From: JASLCR01 sp036405515
Lineage (GTDB): Bacteria > Patescibacteriota > Saccharimonadia > Saccharimonadales > Saccharimonadaceae
DNA: 35,679 nt
NCBI GenBank assembly: GCA_036405515.1
Contig: DASWXM010000008.1
Span: forward strand, 1-35,679
Direction of reading: 5' to 3'
In this document: positions 1 to 7,750 of the stretch, one piece after another
Layout of the letters: each line of letters opens with the position of its first letter
How positions within the stretch are numbered: the first letter of the stretch is position 1
Program-made: the position numbers and the translations under genes
Notes under the pieces: model-generated
Database searches by the model: none
What the model was told of the DNA's origin: nothing
Seen by the model: the letters and a program-made list of their open reading frames with translations, nothing else

Positions 1-559
1 TCCTCAGATATACCCAGACCGCTATGTACGTTCCGATACCGACAAGAACTAGCAGAAGCGTCGCAATCATAGCAAACACTCCAAAGCTAGGTAGTCCAAT
101 AACTGTCGAATTGGTAGGATACACAATAAGCGCAATAACAATCGCCAATGCAACGATACCCCCAGCAGATATAGGAAGCAAAAGCCCGATTGGATGACGT
201 TTAATGTCAAGTATCACAACTTCACCTTCGCTCAGATTTAGATGCGGGTATCGGCGCTTTGATTCTTCATGCTTCTCGCGAAGCTCGTCACTGATCGGCC
301 GCTCATCAGGCTCGACAGGGCGAGTTGCATGCACAACAGCTGGCTCATTTCCATACTGAGTACGCATGCGCGGGTCAAATGACTGACCAGTTTCCACGGC
401 AGGGGTGGCAGTCACATGAGAGTCGGTCACTACTTGCTTTTGTGGCTGTTGCGGCACAGCTATTGGCGGCTGAGAAGGCACCGACTGTGGCGGATCAGTA
501 TATACAGGCTGACCATTGGCATCATAGTATGCCGGTTGTTGGTTTTGCTGAGGATTCAT
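1..559 (-). CDS. Membrane protein with Pro/Gln-rich N-terminus, probable PH-domain (YdbS-like) type, 3' end cut off
   Basis: This is the first 186 codons of a gene that runs off the left edge. Residues 1-55 are rich in Pro and Gln, starting MNPQQNQQPAYYDANGQP. A charged stretch follows (around ISDELREKHEESKRRYPHL), then a strand-like segment with EGEVVILDIKRHPIG, then two hydrophobic helices separated by a short loop. An EGE-V-I-L-D-I-K-R-H-P segment just before paired helices resembles bacterial PH-domain membrane proteins. The PH domain itself would lie outside the window, so this is inference. The start is fixed by a TATAAT box ending 6 nt before the ATG. The gene follows ruvB on the same strand but has this promoter of its own. 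Confidence 0.75.
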   Translation of the reverse strand, partial: MNPQQNQQPAYYDANGQPVYTDPPQSVPSQPPIAVPQQPQKQVVTDSHVTATPAVETGQSFDPRMRTQYGNEPAVVHATRPVEPDERPISDELREKHEESKRRYPHLNLSEGEVVILDIKRHPIGLLLPISAGGIVALAIVIALIVYPTNSTVIGLPSFGVFAMIATLLLVLVGIGTYIAVWVYLR

Positions 560-565
560 ATGTTT

Positions 566-571
566 ATTATA
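566..571 (-). promoter_or_regulatory. -10 box (TATAAT), 6 nt before the start codon
   Basis: GGTATAAT lies just upstream of the ATG at 559 with the 6-nt spacer AAACAT. Transcription would begin at or next to the start codon, so the mRNA is predicted to be leaderless. Confidence 0.7.
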
Positions 572-575
572 CCAA

Positions 576-1580
576 TTATTGATTCTTTTCAACGTGACGC
601 TGAGCTTTTGGTGTCACTACGCGCCCGCGCGGCGTCCGCTCAATAAAGCCAATTTGTAGTAGATACGGCTCATAGTAATCTTCAATTGTACTCATTTCAT
701 CGCCTGTGAGCGCAGCAATCGTGTTGAGACCAATCGCCCTATCTCCATAATTCTCCAAGATCTGCCGCAACATATTGCGATCTGCCGGATCAAGACCAAG
801 CTCGTCTATTTCCATCAGCTCGAGTGCGCTGGTTGTCATGACCGTGTCAATAATTCCGTCACCATTTACATCTGCATAATCACGTACGCGCTTTAAAAGA
901 CGGTTTGCAATACGCGGCGTCAAGCGGGCGCGGCTACTTAGCATCTTCGCCGATTCGGGATGGATCTCACTCTCGAGAATCTTCGCCGCCCGCATAATGA
1001 TCTGCCCGATTTCATCATGGGTATAAAATTCAAGCCGGTAAATATGCCCGAAGCGATCCCGCAGTGGTGCCGCAAGGCTTCCCGTACGAGTCGTCGCACC
1101 AATCACGGTGAATTTTGGCAAATCAAGCCGCACACTACGCGCAGCCGGCCCCTTACCAATCACGATATCGAGCTTGTAGTCTTCCATTGCACTATAGAGC
1201 ACTTCCTCCACAGCACGGCTCAGGCGATGAATCTCGTCGATAAAGAGAATATCCCCATCTTGCAGATTAGTAAGGATGCTCGCTAAGTCACCGGCTCGCT
1301 CGATTGCCGGCCCAGCGGTCACACGAAGCCCTACGCCCATTTCATTTGCGATCACACTCGCCATGGTGGTTTTACCCAATCCCGGAGGACCATAGAGCAG
1401 TACGTGATCGATCGGTTCGCCACGTTTTTTAGCTGCGGCAATCGCTAGTTTGAGGTTCTTCTTTAGTCGTTCCTGACCAATATATTCATCAAAGTTCTGC
1501 GGACGCAATGTTACTTCAATAACCTGCTCGTCACTATCTTCATCATGAATACCGGTATCTACGATTCGTTCAATTGCCAT
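576..1580 (-). CDS. ruvB: Holliday junction branch migration ATPase RuvB
   Basis: RuvB is the hexameric AAA+ motor that, with RuvA, drives branch migration of Holliday junctions in recombinational repair. The 334-residue length is normal for the family. Visible motifs are the Walker A loop GPPGLGKTT at residues 64-72, the Walker B ILFIDEIH near 110-117, sensor 1 in GATTRTG, the arginine-finger region PLRDRFG, and a C-terminal winged-helix DNA-binding domain ending in TPRGRVVTPKA. The ATG overlaps the stop codon of the upstream NIF3-like gene (TAATG), which indicates translational coupling. It is the last ruv gene of the cluster. Confidence 0.97.
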   Translation of the reverse strand: MAIERIVDTGIHDEDSDEQVIEVTLRPQNFDEYIGQERLKKNLKLAIAAAKKRGEPIDHVLLYGPPGLGKTTMASVIANEMGVGLRVTAGPAIERAGDLASILTNLQDGDILFIDEIHRLSRAVEEVLYSAMEDYKLDIVIGKGPAARSVRLDLPKFTVIGATTRTGSLAAPLRDRFGHIYRLEFYTHDEIGQIIMRAAKILESEIHPESAKMLSSRARLTPRIANRLLKRVRDYADVNGDGIIDTVMTTSALELMEIDELGLDPADRNMLRQILENYGDRAIGLNTIAALTGDEMSTIEDYYEPYLLQIGFIERTPRGRVVTPKAQRHVEKNQ

Positions 1581-1909
1581 TACAAATCCTCTTCGTTCAA
1601 CAAAGATACAATATCGAAAGCCACTTCTTCGTACGGATGAGCTTCTTTCATTGCAGCAATGACTTTGCGGGCATCAGCCCTGTCGCAAACCACTTCTATC
1701 CGCTCTTCGTCAACAGTCTCAAGTATTCCCCGCTCCCCGATATGCGGATTTGCTTTATCAGAAGGCATAAAGCGGCCCTTTCCAACAACCGAAAAACTAC
1801 AAAAGCTATACTCTCCGATATTGCCCGCACCCGCTTTTCCAAGTGCATCGCGCACGGTATCGGCTGAAGCAATTGGCACAAATGTACTTATTTTTACCTT
1901 CTGTGTCAT
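1580..1909 (-). CDS. Stand-alone NIF3/YqfO-type domain protein
   Basis: This 109-residue protein resembles the small CutA/PII-like domain that is inserted in some NIF3 (YqfO) proteins and also occurs alone in many bacteria (COG3323 type). The recognisable pattern is an N-terminal beta strand (KISTFVP), AGAGNIGEYSFCSFS, a GKGRF segment, and a C-terminal AHPYEEVAFDIV, which is the typical family ending. No enzyme activity is established for the stand-alone form, and none can be read here. It sits between ruvA (ATGA overlap at 1906-1909) and ruvB (TAATG overlap), so it is translated with the Holliday-junction machinery. Whether this linkage is functional is unknown. Confidence 0.8.
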   Translation of the reverse strand: MTQKVKISTFVPIASADTVRDALGKAGAGNIGEYSFCSFSVVGKGRFMPSDKANPHIGERGILETVDEERIEVVCDRADARKVIAAMKEAHPYEEVAFDIVSLLNEEDL

Positions 1910-2481
1910 TGCTTCAACGCCTCCGTTACACGATCAGCTGTCGACAGATCAGTCGACACACCTTCGAGTGCCGTAGTTGCATCATTAAGGTTGTAGCCAA
2001 GTGCCATCAGGGCCTCGAGCGCCTCATCATTAGCCGCTACTACCTGTGAATCGCCAAGCATGTCATTGTTGGTGCGAAGCGCAAGGCCAACCTTATCATG
2101 CAAGTCAACAGCCACGCGCTCGGCTGATTTTTTACCGACACCGCTCGCTTTAGAAATATAGGCTGTGTCGCTATTTGCAATTGCATTGCGTACGGTTTCA
2201 CTATCACTAAGACTCAAGATAGAGAGTGCTGCTTTCGGACCAATTCCCTGCACAGTAATTAATAGCTCAAACAATTTTTTCGCAGCCAAACTGCTAAACC
2301 CAAATAAATCTTGCGACTGCTCACGAATATGATGGTAGGTATAAAACTTCACTTCGTCATGCAGCGTCGCATGCTCATAGTCACCGAGCGGGACTTGTAT
2401 TTCGTACCCTATACCGTGAACGTCGACAATTACGGAATTAGCAAATTTTTCGGCGATTTTCCCCTGTACGTGTGCGATCAT
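1906..2481 (-). CDS. ruvA: Holliday junction DNA-binding protein RuvA
   Basis: RuvA is the tetrameric protein that binds the four-way junction and loads RuvB. The 191 residues show an OB-fold N-terminus (MIAHVQGKIAEK, VHGIGYEIQVP), two helix-hairpin-helix motifs (VQGIGPKAALSIL near 77-89 and ASGVGKKSAERV near 112-123), and a C-terminal three-helix domain (EALEALMALGYN) that contacts RuvB. The start lies 6 nt after an AATAAT box, so it probably has its own near-leaderless promoter although it follows the PBP gene by only 23 nt. Its stop overlaps the next gene's ATG. Confidence 0.96.
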   Translation of the reverse strand: MIAHVQGKIAEKFANSVIVDVHGIGYEIQVPLGDYEHATLHDEVKFYTYHHIREQSQDLFGFSSLAAKKLFELLITVQGIGPKAALSILSLSDSETVRNAIANSDTAYISKASGVGKKSAERVAVDLHDKVGLALRTNNDMLGDSQVVAANDEALEALMALGYNLNDATTALEGVSTDLSTADRVTEALKQ

Positions 2482-2487
2482 GTTCTT

Positions 2488-2493
2488 ATTATT
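2488..2493 (-). promoter_or_regulatory. -10-like box (AATAAT), 6 nt before ruvA
   Basis: AATAAT matches TATAAT at five of six positions and has the same 6-nt spacing to the ATG as the other leaderless promoters of this window. It is weaker than those, so the call is tentative. Confidence 0.45.
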
Positions 2494-2504
2494 GCATATA
2501 TTAG

Positions 2505-4847
2505 CTAGTTACGCCGATTCGGCACCACACGGTTCACCGGATTTGTTCCGCCACCACTCGAAGGTGATTGAGTAGCAGCACAACCGTCATCATCCACCGT
2601 AGCACCCGCCGGTGTGTTCGGACATAGGTCATCAGCATCGTTTACGCCGTCGCCATCAGTATCGGTCGGCTCTACACAGTTAGGATCATTTGCTGCTAGA
2701 TCCTCTAGGCCTTCTACCGTACACATCTCCTCCTGGCAATTCGGATCATCAGCGGTCAGATTTTCTTTTCCTGCCACAGTACACTTTGTTTTTTCTTCTT
2801 TCTTTGGCTCATCCTTTGGCTTTTCTTCTTTCTTTGGCTTTGCACACTCCTTAGGTACATTTGAAGATAAGAACACATCGGTTAAAGTGCCTACTTCGGT
2901 GCACACCGTGGCCTTCGTAATACCTGCTGGTTGCGTAAATCGTGGACTTGCACTGCCAATTGCCGATGACATCATCTGTCGCCATATCGGTCCAGCCATA
3001 TCGGAACCACCACTAAGCATTGGGGTATTGTTGTTGTTCCCCACCCACACACCTACGGCAATATCCGGTGTATAGCCGATTGTCCAAGCATCTCTCGAAT
3101 CCTCGGTCGTACCGGTTTTTACCGCGACTGTTTTTGTACGATAGTCGGTACCAACAACATTGAGCGAGCTGCCGAATATTCTGCTACGCGTCTGGTTGTC
3201 GCTCAGAATATTTGATACCAGATACGCACCCTGCTGACTAATTGCCCGATGCGAATCCTTTGGCTGCGTGAAGATTCGTGACCCGTACTTGTCGTCGATT
3301 GACTCAATATGATTTGGTTTATATTGCTCTCCACCGTTTGCAAATGCAGCGTAGGCGTTTGTCATTTCCTCCACAGGCACCTCAGCAGTACCAAGTGCCA
3401 ACGGCAAACCATAGTCCCGTTTTTCATCGATCGTCGTAATACCGAGCCTTTTTGCTGCATCGATTGCCCTGCTTATACCCTCTTTTTGCATCACCTTAAC
3501 GGCCGGGATATTCAGTGACCAGTTGAGCGCCTGACGCACTGTCACGTTGCCATAAAACGACCTGCTTGCATTTTGCGGAGTATACCCTCCAAAATCAGTA
3601 CGCTCATCCTTTATGACTGTTGTTGGGGTAATTTTTCCTGAAGCGAGCGCGTCGGCATAATAAATCGGCTTAAAGCTTGAGCCTGGCTGACGTTTTGAGG
3701 TTGCCATGTTCACATTACCCCATTTTTTATTATTGTAATCAGCGCTTCCCACAAGTGCACGCACACCACCTGTCTTCGGATCGATTGCCACCAGACTCGC
3801 GTTTGATCCACCGTTCGCCTGGATATGCACCATGCCAGCATCAACCGCTTTGTTGGCTGCTTTTTGCAACTTAAGATCAAGGGTTGTTTGCACCTGATAG
3901 CCCGATCGCTCTACGACTTCTTCACCATATTTCTTATACAGTTCACTCAATATCATTTCGGTAAAATGCGGTGCCGCATTATCTATTGCGGATTTCTGCT
4001 TTGCATATTTAAGCTTTACGGCCAACGCTTCGTCCTTCTGCGCTTCGGTAATATAGCCATCCTCAACCATACGACCTAGTACATATGTCTGGCGCTGCTT
4101 AGCAAGCTCCTCATTACCGCTGATTGGTGAGTAGGCACTTGGAGCCGGAAGTACACCGACAATCATCGCGCTTTCTGCCAGACTTAGCTGACTTGGCTTT
4201 TTATTAAAGTAAGCCTTTGCCGCATCCTCAATACCGAATGCATTTTCACCGTAATAGACGGAGTTTAGATACATCTCGAGTATTTCGTCTTTTGAGTAGC
4301 GTTGCTCGATCGCAACTGCGATTGTTAACTCCTGATATTTACGGAGAAAATTCTGGTTGCCCGTCAGTAGCGTATTTTTTGCCACTTGCAAAGTTAATGT
4401 CGATCCACCACCTTGAATAGATCCGGAGGTAACCATTCCGACCAGTGCACGTCCATAACCGGTCACCGAAAATCCGCCATGATTGTAAAAGTCTTTATCT
4501 TCAGCTGATAAAAGAGCTTTTTCTGTGTAATCTGAAATTTTGTCGAGTTTTAACAGATCTCGATGTTTGGCATTGAGCGTACTGAAGAACGCCTTTCCGT
4601 TTCTATCTGTCAGTACAACACCTGTATTATTCTTGTTGAGCAGCTTATCTATGTCGGTAATATAGTTGTAATAATAGAAGTAAGTCAAAATCGGTACAAT
4701 AATCAAGAATAGAGCAATAGGACCGAGCGTATACAGTAGTTTCTTCCAGCGTGGCAGAGCTTTCCACCATTTCCAACGACGCTTCAAAAAGTATTTCGTG
4801 GCCTCTAAAGGTCCACGCTTCTTCGTATATTTACCTTTGCGATACAT
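2505..4847 (-). CDS. Class A penicillin-binding protein (PBP1A type) with Cys-repeat and TSP3-like tail
   Basis: This is a bifunctional peptidoglycan synthase at the outer face of the membrane. Residues 36-60 form the membrane anchor after a very basic N-terminus. The GT51 glycosyltransferase domain has EDKDFYNHGG (Glu116), GGSTLTLQVAKN and YLNSVYYGENAFGIEDAA. The transpeptidase domain has the SSFK box (Ser390, Lys393), SLN (444-446) and KTGT (577-580). After residue 670 comes a Lys/Glu/Pro linker, then two copies of a C-T-V-x-G-x-E-x-L-x-A-x-D-P-N-C unit (689-704 and 709-724), and a thrombospondin type 3-like calcium motif DTDGDGVNDADDLCPNTP (729-746). The tail is unusual for a PBP and probably extracellular. 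TATAAT lies 8 nt before the start, so the gene is transcribed independently within the ruv cluster. Confidence 0.95.
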   Translation of the reverse strand: MYRKGKYTKKRGPLEATKYFLKRRWKWWKALPRWKKLLYTLGPIALFLIIVPILTYFYYYNYITDIDKLLNKNNTGVVLTDRNGKAFFSTLNAKHRDLLKLDKISDYTEKALLSAEDKDFYNHGGFSVTGYGRALVGMVTSGSIQGGGSTLTLQVAKNTLLTGNQNFLRKYQELTIAVAIEQRYSKDEILEMYLNSVYYGENAFGIEDAAKAYFNKKPSQLSLAESAMIVGVLPAPSAYSPISGNEELAKQRQTYVLGRMVEDGYITEAQKDEALAVKLKYAKQKSAIDNAAPHFTEMILSELYKKYGEEVVERSGYQVQTTLDLKLQKAANKAVDAGMVHIQANGGSNASLVAIDPKTGGVRALVGSADYNNKKWGNVNMATSKRQPGSSFKPIYYADALASGKITPTTVIKDERTDFGGYTPQNASRSFYGNVTVRQALNWSLNIPAVKVMQKEGISRAIDAAKRLGITTIDEKRDYGLPLALGTAEVPVEEMTNAYAAFANGGEQYKPNHIESIDDKYGSRIFTQPKDSHRAISQQGAYLVSNILSDNQTRSRIFGSSLNVVGTDYRTKTVAVKTGTTEDSRDAWTIGYTPDIAVGVWVGNNNNTPMLSGGSDMAGPIWRQMMSSAIGSASPRFTQPAGITKATVCTEVGTLTDVFLSSNVPKECAKPKKEEKPKDEPKKEEKTKCTVAGKENLTADDPNCQEEMCTVEGLEDLAANDPNCVEPTDTDGDGVNDADDLCPNTPAGATVDDDGCAATQSPSSGGGTNPVNRVVPNRRN
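2591..2783 (-). repeat. Coding repeat: two Cys units plus a Ca-binding-like motif in the PBP tail
   Basis: This stretch encodes residues 689-752 of the PBP. It holds two 16-residue units bounded by Cys and ending DPNC, followed by a DxDxDGxxD acidic loop of the thrombospondin type 3 or EF-hand kind. The two units are similar in protein but differ in DNA, so the duplication is old. Confidence 0.75.
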
Positions 4848-4855
4848 ACCCCTGT

Positions 4856-4861
4856 ATTATA
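4856..4861 (-). promoter_or_regulatory. -10 box (TATAAT) of the PBP gene
   Basis: GGTATAAT with an 8-nt spacer to the ATG at 4847. It lies in the 48-nt gap after ruvC and predicts a nearly leaderless transcript. Confidence 0.65.
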
Positions 4862-4895
4862 CCAAATTTCCCGCTTGTCCAGCTGTTTATAGCCG

Positions 4896-5369
4896 CTAGA
4901 AGCGTTCCATCATCGCATGTGTAATTGCCGCTGCTAGTGCATCCGCAGCATCATCCGGCCGTGGGATTTCCTTTAATTTTAGTTGTAGGCGCACCATTTC
5001 CTGCACCTGCTTTTTGTCTGCCTTGCCATAGCCAGTCAGCGTCTGCTTGATCTGCAGTGGTGTGTACTCCGCGATCGACATGCCAGCCTTGCGTGCCACG
5101 AGCATCGCCACCCCACGAGCATGAGATACACTCATCGCCGTTGTCACATTGCGGGCAAAAAAGAGCTTTTCGATTGATGCGACCGTCGGTTTTGTTTCGG
5201 CAATGATTTCATTGAGTCCATCGAAAATCTCTTCCAGCCGCTCGTCCAGCGGCGTATGTGCCGGTGTCTTGATCACCCCAGCCGTCACGAGCTTGGCATC
5301 ACCATGCACAAAATCTATCACCCCAAAACCGAGGATGCCTGTACCTGGATCTATGCCTAAGATTCTCAT
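4896..5369 (-). CDS. ruvC: Holliday junction resolvase RuvC
   Basis: RuvC is the dimeric endonuclease that cuts Holliday junctions symmetrically. The RNase H-like fold is visible through its acidic catalytic residues: Asp7 in GIDPGTG, Glu67 in VASIEKLFF, and Asp140/Asp143 in RPDDAADA. The length of 157 residues is slightly short but complete. Its ATG overlaps the stop of the preceding lamin-tail gene by four bases (ATGA), so it is translationally coupled to it. That gene in turn lies just downstream of yebC, so the common yebC-ruvC-ruvA-ruvB order is retained with envelope genes inserted. Confidence 0.96.
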   Translation of the reverse strand: MRILGIDPGTGILGFGVIDFVHGDAKLVTAGVIKTPAHTPLDERLEEIFDGLNEIIAETKPTVASIEKLFFARNVTTAMSVSHARGVAMLVARKAGMSIAEYTPLQIKQTLTGYGKADKKQVQEMVRLQLKLKEIPRPDDAADALAAAITHAMMERF

Positions 5370-6949
5370 CTCTTAATCATACCAGCTATTCTCCCGATCA
5401 CCCCGCTGAGCTCACGGCGCCACTCCCACGCACCATAGCCGACCGCCATACTGCCGACACCAGCAAACGCCAGCCACCCAATCGTGTCATTTGCCTGCTG
5501 TTTCATCTTTTCAATAGGAAAATCGGCTTTTGGCATAGCACCTCCCATGACATTTCGACAGCGATTGGTCGCGGGATTTCGTTCCTGCCCGGTTTTGCAG
5601 GGAGTTAAGCTACTGGCGGTGGATGCCAGGAGACGGCAACGGTTCGTCTCAAGGCTCCGGTACTGGTTCGGCGCACATGGTTTCAAGGCGCTCGCGCTAC
5701 TACTCGTCGCACTATTGCGGCAGCGGTTTGTCTCCGGACTGCGGTACTGATTGGCGGCACACGGCTTAAGCGCTGACGTGCTGCTTGTTGCGATGAGTTT
5801 GCAGCGGTTCGTCAGCGGATTACGATACTGATCTTCGCGACACGGTATCAACGTGTTCACACTTCCCTTACCTGGTACATCAACTGGAAGCGGTGTGTTT
5901 GCACCGCCGGGAGAAGGTATCGCCCAATCCCATCTGTCTTCAAATTGAGCCCATGACTTACCTTTCTTTGAAGTGGAGCTGGCATCCGGATAGGTTACAA
6001 GCGTGCCGTCAATCGGTGCCGCTCCATACCGGTCTTCCAGCCATATACTGCCGCCGCTATTCGTAATTCCAATCGGAAAATACACATACTGACCGGGCAG
6101 AATACTACCCGTCAGCTGCGTCGTGTTACTTGCCGTACTCGCTTGTGTGGGTAAGCCAACCCGTAGCCGTATACCGTCAAACACGACCGTATCTGAGGTA
6201 GAGTTATAAAACTTCACGTATTCCATACAGTCCGCCCCGTCCTCCGGGTCTGCGCACGACTTCGGGTTTGCTAAAATCTCTATCGGTGCCAAGGGAAATG
6301 CAGTCCGTGGCGTATAAAGTGGAGAATCGTAAAACACCGCCGTTTCCGCTATTTGCTCGTCAGCCGTGACGGTTCGAAAGACAAAACGTGTCGCGATCGA
6401 GGTTGGATCAGAAACCGTTTGCGCTAGTGGTTTCATCTTAATATCTTTGGCATACACGCCACTGCCGCCCCGTAGTAGCTGCAGCTGACCAGGGACAGAC
6501 AAGGTAGCCGACGTACTGTCTAGATTTACTGGCGTATTGATAATTTGCGATGGGCTGGTGATATCGAGATCATACTCTTCGTTGCTCACCACATGATTTA
6601 AATCAATCGCTAAAAAAGCACCTGGCGCAATAAGCTTCACGGGTGCTGGCAATGGGTTTTTAGCTAGTGAGTAGGAGAAGACCGATGCACGTGTACCGTC
6701 GGAAATTGCCAGTACGTATTCTGCTGGGTTGATTGCCTTATCCGAGTCATTATACAGCTCGATGTAGTACGGCATCATTTGATAATTGTTCTTATCTATT
6801 TTCACTGCCGCGATACTATACGCTGAAATCTCGAGCGGCGAGACAGCCGGCTCCGCTGGTGGCGTTGTCGGATCTAAAGCGACAACGCTGGAACTGGATA
6901 GAGTTCCTATGAGCAAAAGTGCCGCTACATATCTCAGCAAACATCTCAT
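5366..6949 (-). CDS. Secreted lamin-tail-like protein with four Cys repeats and C-terminal membrane anchor
   Basis: The 527-residue protein begins with a signal peptide (MRCLLRYVAALLLIGTLSS, likely cleavage after VVALD). Two beta-rich segments follow, around residues 40-190 and 220-345; YYIELYNDSD and EYVKFYNSTSDTVVFDGIRL resemble lamin-tail domains. Residues 370-464 carry four units of C-x12-C with the core QYR-[NS]-[PL]-x-TNRC, joined by Ser/Thr/Ala linkers. Residues 491-510 form a transmembrane helix (GWLAFAGVGSMAVGYGAW) followed by a short basic tail. The topology is outside with a C-terminal anchor. No enzymatic motif was found. TATACT lies 6 nt before the ATG, and the gene overlaps ruvC by ATGA. 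A surface or envelope role is inferred. Confidence 0.85.
   Translation of the reverse strand: MRCLLRYVAALLLIGTLSSSSVVALDPTTPPAEPAVSPLEISAYSIAAVKIDKNNYQMMPYYIELYNDSDKAINPAEYVLAISDGTRASVFSYSLAKNPLPAPVKLIAPGAFLAIDLNHVVSNEEYDLDITSPSQIINTPVNLDSTSATLSVPGQLQLLRGGSGVYAKDIKMKPLAQTVSDPTSIATRFVFRTVTADEQIAETAVFYDSPLYTPRTAFPLAPIEILANPKSCADPEDGADCMEYVKFYNSTSDTVVFDGIRLRVGLPTQASTASNTTQLTGSILPGQYVYFPIGITNSGGSIWLEDRYGAAPIDGTLVTYPDASSTSKKGKSWAQFEDRWDWAIPSPGGANTPLPVDVPGKGSVNTLIPCREDQYRNPLTNRCKLIATSSTSALKPCAANQYRSPETNRCRNSATSSSASALKPCAPNQYRSLETNRCRLLASTASSLTPCKTGQERNPATNRCRNVMGGAMPKADFPIEKMKQQANDTIGWLAFAGVGSMAVGYGAWEWRRELSGVIGRIAGMIKR
5558..5842 (-). repeat. Four tandem Cys-repeat units in the lamin-tail-like protein
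   Basis: The units span Cys370-383, 397-410, 425-438 and 451-464. Each has exactly 12 residues between its two Cys and the signature TNRC at the end. The spacing between units is 26-28 residues. Even Cys pairs suggest one disulfide per unit outside the cell. Confidence 0.85.
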
Positions 6950-6955
6950 GCTTAA

Positions 6956-6961
6956 AGTATA
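6956..6961 (-). promoter_or_regulatory. -10 box (TATACT), 6 nt before the lamin-tail gene
   Basis: GGTATACT with spacer TTAAGC directly before the ATG at 6949. It predicts a leaderless mRNA that would also carry ruvC. Confidence 0.7.
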
Positions 6962-6980
6962 CCGGATATTAGCTTAAAAG

Positions 6981-7688
6981 CTACAACGAAGCATTCGTAT
7001 GCACGTTGACGACGTCGTCAAGATCATCGAGCGCGTCAAGCACCTTCATGACCTTCTCACTTGTCTCATCGTCGGAAATTTCAATCGGCATATTTGGCAC
7101 ATATTGAAGCTCTGCGTCCTTGACTTCGAGCCCGGCATCGACAATCGCTTGTCGTACTTTTGCAAGTTCTTTTTGGTCGGCATAAACAATGATCTCGCCG
7201 TTTTCCTCGTTGGCGTCTTCGGCACCAGCATCCAAGATGGTGAGGAGCGCGTCTTCGCCAGTTGCCGCTACCGTGATAACGCCCTTTCGGGTGAATTGGA
7301 ACATCACACTTCCTGCATCTGCGATACGTCCGCCGTTCTTCGCAAGCGCATTCCTCACTTCCGGAAAGGTTCGGTTGCGGTTATCTGTCGCCGTCTCGAT
7401 AATAATCCCGACACCGCCAGGACCCATGCCTTCGTACGTCACCTCTTCGAGTGCTGCTGCATTCTTGTCCGCCACACGGTCGATTGAGCGTTGAATATTA
7501 TCTTTTGGCATATTCGCCTGCCGCGCTTTCTCGATCGCCAGTGCAAGCGCCGGATTCATAGCCGGGTCCACGCCACTACGTGCAGCAATCGCGATTTGAT
7601 TACCGATTTTTGTAAATACAGCGCCACGCTTTGCGTCATTGACACCTTTATCGCGCTTAATTTTAGACCATTTATTATGTCCAGCCAT
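6981..7688 (-). CDS. yebC: YebC/TACO1-family protein
   Basis: This is a full-length (235-residue) YebC-family protein. It shows the N-terminal signature MAGHNKWSKIKRDKG, the segment ARSGVDPAMNPALALAIEKARQANMPKDNI with YEGMGPGGVGIIIE, and an acidic C-terminal domain. Family members have been reported both as transcriptional regulators and as factors that ease ribosome stalling on proline stretches; the sequence does not tell which applies. It lies upstream of ruvC, as in many bacteria. The ATG has a GGAG site 12 nt upstream, and TATAAT lies 38 nt upstream, so unlike its neighbours it has a conventional 5' leader. Confidence 0.95.
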   Translation of the reverse strand: MAGHNKWSKIKRDKGVNDAKRGAVFTKIGNQIAIAARSGVDPAMNPALALAIEKARQANMPKDNIQRSIDRVADKNAAALEEVTYEGMGPGGVGIIIETATDNRNRTFPEVRNALAKNGGRIADAGSVMFQFTRKGVITVAATGEDALLTILDAGAEDANEENGEIIVYADQKELAKVRQAIVDAGLEVKDAELQYVPNMPIEISDDETSEKVMKVLDALDDLDDVVNVHTNASL

Positions 7689-7726
7689 GTAAGAAACTCC
7701 GTTAAGTTATCGGTTCTATTTCTTCT

Positions 7727-7732
7727 ATTATA
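7727..7732 (-). promoter_or_regulatory. -10 box (TATAAT) of yebC
   Basis: GTTATAATAG lies 38 nt before the ATG, leaving a leader of about 30 nt with a GGAG ribosome site. It contrasts with the leaderless promoters nearby. Confidence 0.6.
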
Positions 7733-7750
7733 ACAGATTGGCGGAGGAAA

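Noticed and set aside
2614..3075. Plus-strand frame of 153 residues rich in Ser and Phe
   Set aside because: It is antisense to the Lys/Glu-rich tail of the PBP gene; composition mirrors that strand and no promoter or ribosome site is seen.
6999..7487. Plus-strand frame of 162 residues
   Set aside because: Antisense to yebC, a full-length conserved gene.
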